Assembly (NCBI GenBank): GCA_903896915.1
Contig: CAITZN010000317.1
Location: forward strand, 1 to 8,957
Direction: 5' to 3'
Source: an uncultured bacterium
Lineage (GTDB): Bacteria > Desulfobacterota > Desulfobulbia > Desulfobulbales > Desulfobulbaceae
Length of the DNA: 8,957 bases
The notes under the pieces are model-generated. The model did no database searches and was not told where the DNA came from. It worked only from the letters and a program-made list of their open reading frames with translations. Positions 1 to 6,300 of the stretch are shown here, piece by piece. Made by a program: the position numbers and the translations under genes. Each line of letters begins with the position of its first letter. Position 1 is the stretch's first letter.

Positions 1-1691
1 TGAAGGCTCTTTTTCTTCTTCTTGTCTGTATCGTTGCCGGTTGTGGAACCCATCTTCCTGAACGTCCGACTGACGGGCGACACCTCACTCCTGATAAATC
101 TCCGGCACCAAAGTCAATTCCGGAAGTCGTGCAAACGCCCTCATTGCTTCCCCCCCCTCGTCCGGAAGCGAAACTCGAGGTGTATTCCGTGGTGGTAAAT
201 GATGTGCCGGTGCGTGAACTCTTGTTTGCCTTAGCGCGTGATGCCTCTCTAAATATCGACATTCATCCAGGGATAGACGGCAACATTACCTTGAATGCCA
301 TTGATCAGACCCTGCCGCAAATCCTGGCCCGGATAGCAAGGCAGGCTGATATCCGCTGGGATCTCGCCCCTCCCAACCTCATTGTTGAACCAGACGCCCC
401 TTTTCTGCGGACCTACCGTATCGATTATGTCAACATTGCCCGTAAATCTACGGGTGAGGTGAACGTAGCCACTTCCATCTCCACCACAGGCGCTTCTGGT
501 GTTGGCAAGGGCAGTGGGGATACCGGCGCTGGAGGCAGCAACAACTCTACATCAAAACTAAGCCAGGAATCCAACAACACGTTCTGGCCGACCCTGGTTG
601 CCAATCTGCACAGTATTTTGAACGAAGATGGCAAGACCGACAGCACGACAAAACCAGGAACCGGACCTGCCGGCGACACCAAAGCAGCAGGAGCCGGTTC
701 TGCTGCATCAAATGTCATTATCAGTAATCCTGAAAGCGGCCTTATCTCGGTACGAGCCACAACCCGCCAACACGAGGTTGTACAGCGATTTATTGACCTG
801 CTGCAGAAACGTGCGTTGCAGCAGGTGCTCATCGAGGCCACAGTGGTCGAGGTTCGGCTGAATAACCAATATCAGATGGGGGTCGACTGGAGTGCCCTTG
901 GTAAGGACGGGGGTAGTTACGGTTTCACCCAGAGTCTGACCGGTCTCAATCTGGCAAACTCACCGGTAAGCACCTTGACCCTTGACAGGAGTACCGAACC
1001 CGGACAGTTGAAAGCAACCATCAAAATGTTAGAGCAGTTTGGTAATCTCAAGGTCTTATCCAGCCCCAAAGTGATGGTGTTAAACAACCAGACCGCGATG
1101 CTTAAGGTGGTCGACAATAAGGTATATTTTACCATTGAAGTCACCGCAGGCACTCCAGCTACTTCTATCAGCCCAGGCACTCCGGCCACCTACACGAGCA
1201 CGGTGCATACCGTCCCTATCGGGTTTGTGATGGCAGTGACGCCCCAAGTCAGTGAGAGTGAGCAGGTCACGCTGAATGTGCGACCAACTATTTCCCGGAT
1301 CATTGGTTATGTAAATGATCCCAGTCCAGCATTGGCAGAAAATAAGATAATCAACCCTGTGCCGGAGGTTCAGGTCCGGGAAGTGGAATCGATCCTCAAG
1401 GTGGCGAATGGCCAGATAGGAGTACTTGGCGGTTTGATGCAGGACACCCTGGACAAGAGCACTGCTGGGCTCCCCGGGCTTTCCCGATTGCCTGTCGTGG
1501 GCGATCTGTTCAGCTACAAGGACGATACCGCAAATAAAACCGAGCTGGTTATCTTCCTTCGCCCCGTGGTGATCCATCAGGCTAGCCTGGAGGGCGACCT
1601 GCAACAGTACAAGAAGTTCCTGCCCACGTCGCAGCTCATCCCTACCAGCGCTTCATCGAATCTGCAGCTACGTGACCCGGAGATGCAATGA
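1..1691 (+). CDS. mshL: MshL-type outer-membrane secretin lipoprotein (start codon cut by one base)
   Basis: Forms the outer-membrane exit pore for the pilus. The frame is open to the left edge, and bases 1-2 (tg) followed by AAG GCT CTT read as the end of an ATG whose first base lies just outside the window. With that start the protein is 563 residues. It begins MKALFLLLVCIVAGC, a lipoprotein signal peptide with lipobox VAG-C15, so the mature protein should be lipidated at Cys15. A GTG at 129 is a poorer start because it would delete the signal. Domains in order: proline-rich linker (about 16-58); STN-like N0 domain (about 60-130); Secretin_N_2-type domain (about 134-240) with FLRTYRIDYVN and a Ser/Gly/Thr-rich insert (about 162-240); secretin core (about 270-526) including QVLIEATVVEV, VLSSPKVMVLNNQ and the C-terminal signature GLPGLSRLPVVGDLF. 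The last 40 residues are a hydrophilic tail. The stop overlaps the next start by four bases. I am confident of secretin; MshL rather than PilQ or GspD rests on domain style and neighbours. Confidence 0.93.
   Translation, partial: KALFLLLVCIVAGCGTHLPERPTDGRHLTPDKSPAPKSIPEVVQTPSLLPPPRPEAKLEVYSVVVNDVPVRELLFALARDASLNIDIHPGIDGNITLNAIDQTLPQILARIARQADIRWDLAPPNLIVEPDAPFLRTYRIDYVNIARKSTGEVNVATSISTTGASGVGKGSGDTGAGGSNNSTSKLSQESNNTFWPTLVANLHSILNEDGKTDSTTKPGTGPAGDTKAAGAGSAASNVIISNPESGLISVRATTRQHEVVQRFIDLLQKRALQQVLIEATVVEVRLNNQYQMGVDWSALGKDGGSYGFTQSLTGLNLANSPVSTLTLDRSTEPGQLKATIKMLEQFGNLKVLSSPKVMVLNNQTAMLKVVDNKVYFTIEVTAGTPATSISPGTPATYTSTVHTVPIGFVMAVTPQVSESEQVTLNVRPTISRIIGYVNDPSPALAENKIINPVPEVQVREVESILKVANGQIGVLGGLMQDTLDKSTAGLPGLSRLPVVGDLFSYKDDTANKTELVIFLRPVVIHQASLEGDLQQYKKFLPTSQLIPTSASSNLQLRDPEMQ
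150..157 (+). repeat. C8 homopolymer in the secretin 5' coding region
   Basis: Eight consecutive C bases encode the Pro-Pro-Pro stretch of the linker between the lipobox and the first folded domain of the secretin. Tracts of this kind can slip. A one-base change here would end the secretin early. Confidence 0.6.
1147..1183 (+). repeat. In-frame 27-base direct repeat in the secretin core
   Basis: CAGGCACTCC occurs at 1147-1156 and again at 1174-1183, an offset of 27 bases or nine codons. It yields two consecutive peptides, AGTPATSIS and PGTPATYTS (residues about 383-400 of the full secretin). They sit between the strands KVYFTIEV and VHTVPIGFVMAVTPQ, where secretins carry a variable hairpin or gate loop. 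The third positions already differ between copies, so the duplication is not very recent. Confidence 0.7.
1679..1682 (+). promoter_or_regulatory. Shine-Dalgarno of the mshN-like gene
   Basis: GGAG lies five bases upstream of the ATG at 1688, inside the last codons of the secretin gene. It is the clearest ribosome binding site in the cluster and supports the overlapping ATGA start. Confidence 0.6.
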
Positions 1692-3370
1692 GTCTGTTGA
1701 TGGAGGCCTTACGCAAGGCTGAACAAGTTAAAAAAAAGGCGACCGGAATCGACCATCCTCCAGAGCAAATTATCCGAGAAACGCCCCCTAGCGAACAGTC
1801 AATGCCCAGGCCGAACCCCCTCATGGAGGGAGATGAGAACACAGGTCTTGAGCTGGACCTGTCCCGGGATGCGGCCCTGAAAACTGCGAGCGAGAATGAA
1901 GGCCGAGCAAAAAAAACGGAGCTGGAGGAAACAAACGTCTCTCTCGATCTCTGGAAACATCAAGAGGGTATAACGGAAAGTACCCAAGAGAAAAGTTCTC
2001 CTTCCTTTGATCTCCATCTGGAAGAAAAGAGTGCTTCAGGGACCGAGTCGGGTCGGGTTACTGCAATGCCCGCCAAGAAACCCGTACCTATATCAACAAG
2101 GACTGCTCCTGAAGTGCAACCAGAGTCCCTGTCTCCCGTTGTGCCCGGTATTGCCGCTCCCATTGCATCTGCGGAGACATCCAGACAGGCTGCCCGTGCG
2201 GTGTTTGTTGCTAAAAGTAAACACCAGCGCCTGGCTCGCAAACGACGCCTGCTTTTCATCGGGATAGCGGCAGGGCTTGCGCTGTTCGGGGCGGGTGGAT
2301 ACCTGTTTTATTCCTACAAAACCATGACGAACTTCAACGCACCCATAGCACCTGCCAATAAAGTTGCTCTGCCGGGCGAACCCGTCAAAGCCCCCATAGA
2401 GACGCCCTCATTTGAATCCGCAAAACCAAACGCGTCTCTGCCTGCCGCCCCGAAGGACATGCCCAGGGTCGGTAATAACGCCGGACTTCCTGAACAAAAA
2501 TCGACTAGTGACCAGACTGCTGCCCCCGCACAGACAGAAAATACCCTTACACGCACAGCCTCTAACACCCCCCAGCACCTTGATGCTGTGCCACAATCAA
2601 CAGGCGTCCCAACATCCTCATCCTCACCCATGGCTACGGCCGCATCCGTTTCCAAATCCCGTCAAGACCTGTCCGCACCCCAACGTGAACCAGAGATTTT
2701 GCCGCTGGCCGAGCGCCCTCGGCCCTCTCAGCCTGCAATCAAGATTACTCACCGGGGATCACAACCACAAACAGATCCATTGCTGAACACGGCATATACA
2801 GCGTATCAACAAGGCAATTTTGAACAATCACGACAAAATTACCAGCTAATCCTGAAGACAGACCCTGAACATCGTGGCGCCATGCTGGGTCTGGCCGCGG
2901 TTGCTCTCCGCTTGCGCCAGACAGGCCAGGCCCGAGATCTCTATCTACGGTTACTGGAGAGAGATCCATCGGATCTTTTGGCCAAGGTCGGCCTCATGAC
3001 CGTCATGCCTAAGGATGATTCAGTACGCATGGAAAGCGAGTTGAAACTTCTCCTTGAAGTCCATCCCAATAATGCGCCGCTCTCCTTCTTTCTGGGTAAC
3101 GTATATGCAGCCGGCCAGCGCTGGAACGAGGCCCAACAAGCATACTTCAACGCCCTGCAGACGGCCAGCAAAGCGGCATCCCCTCAGGGGGCGGTTTCTC
3201 CAGACTATCCCTTTAACCTGGCGGTTAGCCTGGATCATCTCAATAAACCAGATCTCGCCATCCAGTATTATCGGGAAGCCCAGAAACTAGCCACTTCACT
3301 CCCCGCCGGTTTTGACAAGGAGGCCCTGCGCCTTAAACTGGAAAACCTCAACGGGGTTGAGAAACGATGA
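1688..3370 (+). CDS. mshN: MshN-type single-pass TPR pilus biogenesis protein
   Basis: A 560-residue bitopic protein. It opens with MSLLMEALRKAEQVKKKATG, the amphipathic start typical of MshN-like proteins of these loci. A low-complexity acidic cytoplasmic part follows (about 20-180), then a basic stop (KSKHQRLARKRR) and one membrane segment (about 188-209). Next comes a long Pro/Ser/Thr/Ala-rich periplasmic spacer (about 212-360) and a C-terminal TPR domain (about 364-540) with helices such as AYTAYQQGNFEQSRQNYQLI and the PDLAIQYYREA repeat. In MSHA systems MshN is thought to help assemble or stabilise the secretin; here the layout puts a TPR platform in the periplasm next to it. The gene overlaps its neighbours by ATGA at both ends. 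Its usual partner, the AAA ATPase gene mshM, is not between it and mshL. The cytoplasmic part carries three copies of a short acidic/hydrophobic motif. Family assignment is firm, exact role inferred. Confidence 0.85.
   Translation: MSLLMEALRKAEQVKKKATGIDHPPEQIIRETPPSEQSMPRPNPLMEGDENTGLELDLSRDAALKTASENEGRAKKTELEETNVSLDLWKHQEGITESTQEKSSPSFDLHLEEKSASGTESGRVTAMPAKKPVPISTRTAPEVQPESLSPVVPGIAAPIASAETSRQAARAVFVAKSKHQRLARKRRLLFIGIAAGLALFGAGGYLFYSYKTMTNFNAPIAPANKVALPGEPVKAPIETPSFESAKPNASLPAAPKDMPRVGNNAGLPEQKSTSDQTAAPAQTENTLTRTASNTPQHLDAVPQSTGVPTSSSSPMATAASVSKSRQDLSAPQREPEILPLAERPRPSQPAIKITHRGSQPQTDPLLNTAYTAYQQGNFEQSRQNYQLILKTDPEHRGAMLGLAAVALRLRQTGQARDLYLRLLERDPSDLLAKVGLMTVMPKDDSVRMESELKLLLEVHPNNAPLSFFLGNVYAAGQRWNEAQQAYFNALQTASKAASPQGAVSPDYPFNLAVSLDHLNKPDLAIQYYREAQKLATSLPAGFDKEALRLKLENLNGVEKR
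1730..1737 (+). repeat. A8 homopolymer, first of two early in the mshN-like gene
   Basis: Eight consecutive A bases span the Lys codons of VKKKA (codons 15-17). A second A8 tract lies about 170 bases downstream in the same gene. Confidence 0.6.
1909..1916 (+). repeat. A8 homopolymer, second in the mshN-like gene
   Basis: Eight consecutive A bases span RAKKTE (about codons 73-78). Slippage here would truncate the protein before its membrane segment. Confidence 0.6.
2707..2724 (+). other. Perfect 7-bp hairpin inside the mshN-like gene
   Basis: GGCCGAG, a 4-base CGCC loop, then CTCGGCC form a perfect GC-rich inverted repeat. It lies in the codons for the end of the proline-rich spacer, just before the TPR domain. 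No T-tract follows on either strand, so it is not an intrinsic terminator. It may only reflect codon choice, or it may slow ribosomes at a domain boundary. Confidence 0.4.
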
Positions 3371-5076
3371 TTCCGAAAGGAACCAAAAAGCCGCTTGGCG
3401 TTGTCTTGGTCGAACAGGGATTTGTCTCCGAAGACCAATTGAGCATTGCCCTGCAGGAACAGAAAGAGACAAACAAGCCCCTTGGCAAGACCCTGATCGA
3501 ATTGGGTTTTGTCACGGACGCTATTATTCGCGATGTCTTGAGCGAAAATATCGGCCAGACCAGTGTTGACCTCACCCATACGGTTGTTGATGCCGAAACA
3601 CTGAAAATGGTGCCGCAGGATATGGCACGTCGGCACAACATCTTGCCGCTTTCTTTTGATAAAGTTGCCAACAAACTCATCCTGGCCATGGCCGACACCT
3701 TTAATGTCGTGGCCCTGGACCAGGTTCTGGCCCTACATCAAGGAACGTTTCAGATAACGGCCGTGCTCAGCGGCGAGGCCGATATTATCCGTGCTATTGA
3801 GCAGTTTTACGGATTTGAACTTTCGATTGACGGTATTCTGAGAGAAATTGAAACCGGTGAAATCGACTATCAGAGTTTGCAGTTGGGCAATAATGAATAC
3901 AGCCATCCCATGGTGCGTCTCATCGATGCCCTCCTGGCTGATGCGGTGCAACGGAGTGCCTCTGATATCCATTTTGAACCAGAAGCCGGTTTCCTACGCA
4001 TCCGATATCGTGTTGACGGGGTTCTCCGTCAGATCCGCAGCCTGCATAAAAATTATTGGCCGGCGATGGTCGTGCGCCTCAAGGTTATCAGCAATATGAA
4101 TATCGCTGAATCACGGGCGCCGCAGGATGGCCGCATCTCTCTGTCTCTGGTCGGCCGCCAAATTGATTTCCGAGTCGCAGCCCAACCTACTATTCACGGT
4201 GAGAATATTGTCCTGCGTATTCTCGATCGCCAGAAGGGTATTGTCAGCCTGGATAAGCTAGGGCTGACCGAAGAGAACCTTGACCAGTTGAAGCTCATGC
4301 TGGCCAGGCCGGAAGGGATCATTCTGGTGACCGGCCCAACTGGAAGCGGCAAGACCACAACCCTCTATTCGGTGTTGAATCATGTCAATACCGAGGCCGT
4401 CAACATTATGACCATGGAAGATCCGGTAGAATACCCTATGGCCATGATCCGCCAGAGTTCCATCAACGAGAACGCCAAAATGGGTTTTGCCGATGGTATT
4501 CGATCGATGATGCGCCAAGATCCAGATGTCATTCTCGTCGGGGAGATCCGTGACCACGAGACTGCAGAAATGGCTTTTCGGGCCGCCATGACCGGTCATC
4601 AGGTCTTTTCAACCCTCCACACCAACTCTGCGGTCGGCGCCATCCCCCGTCTGCTCGATATCGGGGTGCTCCCGGACATCATGGCAGGAAATATCATCGG
4701 AATTGTGGCCCAGAGGCTGGTCCGCTGCCTGTGTCCCGCATGCAAACACCCGTATTCAGCCAGCCAACTGGAACGAAAACTTCTCGATGTAACCCCCGAG
4801 CAACTAGATGTTACCATCTACCAGGCCGTAGGCTGCAAGGAATGTGAGCAGCGCGGGTATAAAGGGCGGACTACGGTTATGGAACTATTGAGAATTAATG
4901 CCGATCTGGAAGAATCGATCGCCAGACGAATCAGCACCCGGGAGTTACTGAACCAGGCCTTAGCCGGTGGATTTGAACCTCTGGCCAACGATGCCTGCCG
5001 TCGGGTGCTGGACGGCACCACCAGCCTGGATGAGATCAGCAGGGTGATTGATCTGACTCATCGGCTGGTCCATTAA
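3367..5076 (+). CDS. mshE: MshE-type pilus assembly ATPase with MshEN domain
   Basis: Hexameric cytoplasmic ATPase of the GspE/PilB family that powers subunit assembly at the inner membrane. It has 569 residues, a normal family length. Residues 8-60 form an MshEN c-di-GMP-binding-type domain with two motif repeats, PLGVVLVEQGFVSEDQLSIA from 9 and PLGKTLIELGFVTDAIIRDV from 38. A linker follows, with the LAMAD segment at about 106-110. The N2 domain (about 180-290) includes SASDIHFEP and RYRVDGVLR. The ATPase core has Walker A GPTGSGKT (323-330), Asp box TMEDPVEY (349-356), Walker B DPDVILVGEIRD (385-396) and His box MTGHQVFSTLHTN (408-420). Zinc-type cysteines are C456, C459, C490 and C493. 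All catalytic elements are intact. The start overlaps the previous stop by ATGA, with a weak GAG five bases upstream. This is an assembly ATPase, not a PilT-type retraction ATPase, because of the N-terminal domain and zinc motif. Confidence 0.96.
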   Translation: MIPKGTKKPLGVVLVEQGFVSEDQLSIALQEQKETNKPLGKTLIELGFVTDAIIRDVLSENIGQTSVDLTHTVVDAETLKMVPQDMARRHNILPLSFDKVANKLILAMADTFNVVALDQVLALHQGTFQITAVLSGEADIIRAIEQFYGFELSIDGILREIETGEIDYQSLQLGNNEYSHPMVRLIDALLADAVQRSASDIHFEPEAGFLRIRYRVDGVLRQIRSLHKNYWPAMVVRLKVISNMNIAESRAPQDGRISLSLVGRQIDFRVAAQPTIHGENIVLRILDRQKGIVSLDKLGLTEENLDQLKLMLARPEGIILVTGPTGSGKTTTLYSVLNHVNTEAVNIMTMEDPVEYPMAMIRQSSINENAKMGFADGIRSMMRQDPDVILVGEIRDHETAEMAFRAAMTGHQVFSTLHTNSAVGAIPRLLDIGVLPDIMAGNIIGIVAQRLVRCLCPACKHPYSASQLERKLLDVTPEQLDVTIYQAVGCKECEQRGYKGRTTVMELLRINADLEESIARRISTRELLNQALAGGFEPLANDACRRVLDGTTSLDEISRVIDLTHRLVH

Positions 5077-5094
5077 TACCGCGCCCCTATCGCC

Positions 5095-6300
5095 ATGCCC
5101 CTTTTTCAATACAAGGCCGTCACTAGCCTGGGAAAAACACGAACCGGGAACATGGATGCCTCCAACATCGCCGACCTGGAACAACGGCTGCTGCGGATGG
5201 GGCTCGACCTCATCACCTGTAACATCCGCAATCCCAGAAAACCCATGTTCGGCGTGCGCAAGGTGCGCAGGGTCGACCTGATCAATGTCTGCGTCCACCT
5301 GGAGCAACTTCTTGAATCCGGAGTGCCACTGCTGGAAGGATTGGGTGATCTACGCGACAGCCTGGAACACCCCCGTTTCCAAGAGATAATTGCCAACTTG
5401 ATCGACGAGATTGAAGGTGGCAAGACGCTTTCTGCGGCCATGGCCGAGCATCCGGTGGTGTTTGACACCCTGTTTATCAACCTGGTTATTGCAGGTGAAA
5501 CAACCGGCCAATTGGGAGAGGTCTTTGCTTCGCTCACCAAGACCCTCAAGTGGCAGGACGAACTGGCTGCAACAACCAAAAAGCTGCTGTTGTTCCCGGC
5601 CTTTGTTGGTACGGTTGTCCTTGCCGTCACCTTTTTCCTGATGGTGTACCTTGTCCCCCAGCTGGTTGGTTTCATCAAGGATATGGGCGGCAAGTTACCC
5701 ATGCATACCCGTGCCTTGATCGCGACCTCCAATTTTTGTGTGCATTACTGGTACGCTTTATTGATTGTGCCCATGGTCCTTTTTTTCGGTATCAGATTTC
5801 TGGCCGCCAACAGCACTAGAGCACGCTACCTGCTGGATAGCTGGAAGTTAAAATTCTGGATGATAGGCCCTGTGCTGAAAAAAATTCTATTGTCACGCTT
5901 TGCCAACTTTTTTTCGATGATGTATGCAGCCGGTATCCCTATTTTGCATTGCCTAGAGATCGCCGAAGGAATTGTCGGCAATGTGCTGATCAAAGAGGCC
6001 CTGCAGGAAGTCGGGACAGATATCAAGGCCGGAGTCGGCATCGCCGCAAGCTTTGCCAACAGCGGCCTGTTCCCCCCTCTGGTAGTGCGGATGCTGAGAG
6101 TCGGCGAAACGACCGGGGCTCTTGATCATGCGCTGTTAAATGTCAGCTATTTTTATGATCGGGATATTCAGGATGCGATTGCCAAGGTCCAGGCAATGAT
6201 TGAACCGGTCATGACCGTGATTCTCGGATCAGTACTCGGTTGGGTTATGCTTTCGGTACTCGGGCCGATTTACGACACGATCAGTAAAATCAAGATGTGA
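5095..6300 (+). CDS. mshG: MshG/PilC/GspF-type inner-membrane platform protein
   Basis: The 401-residue polytopic core of the pilus assembly machine, expected to bind the assembly ATPase in the cytoplasm and pilin subunits in the membrane. It begins MPLFQYKAV, typical of the family. Two T2SSF domains are visible (about 63-188 and 267-389), each with the expected glycine/glutamate motif: IAGETTGQLGE (132-142) and VGETTGALD (336-344). Predicted membrane segments are at about 167-188, 216-236 and 368-392. The start follows the ATPase stop by 18 bases. The spacer is C-rich (taccgcgcccctatcgcc) and has no recognisable Shine-Dalgarno, so translation probably depends on coupling or a non-canonical start. 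The stop overlaps the next gene's GTG. Family is certain; MshG rather than PilC rests on the neighbours. Confidence 0.93.
   Translation: MPLFQYKAVTSLGKTRTGNMDASNIADLEQRLLRMGLDLITCNIRNPRKPMFGVRKVRRVDLINVCVHLEQLLESGVPLLEGLGDLRDSLEHPRFQEIIANLIDEIEGGKTLSAAMAEHPVVFDTLFINLVIAGETTGQLGEVFASLTKTLKWQDELAATTKKLLLFPAFVGTVVLAVTFFLMVYLVPQLVGFIKDMGGKLPMHTRALIATSNFCVHYWYALLIVPMVLFFGIRFLAANSTRARYLLDSWKLKFWMIGPVLKKILLSRFANFFSMMYAAGIPILHCLEIAEGIVGNVLIKEALQEVGTDIKAGVGIAASFANSGLFPPLVVRMLRVGETTGALDHALLNVSYFYDRDIQDAIAKVQAMIEPVMTVILGSVLGWVMLSVLGPIYDTISKIKM

Noticed and set aside
129..131. GTG as the start of the secretin
   Set aside because: The frame extends upstream to a lipoprotein signal peptide. Starting here would leave an exported pore protein without an export signal, and no Shine-Dalgarno precedes it.
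1080..1604. 174-codon reverse-strand open frame
   Set aside because: It is antisense to the conserved secretin core and has no plausible start context or domain.
5077..5094. Possible promoter or terminator between ATPase and platform genes
   Set aside because: Eighteen bases without an inverted repeat, T-tract or -10-like box are too little to support either.
5106..5732. 208-codon reverse-strand open frame
   Set aside because: It is antisense to the well-conserved platform protein gene, has Ser/Thr/Arg-rich content and shows no family motif.
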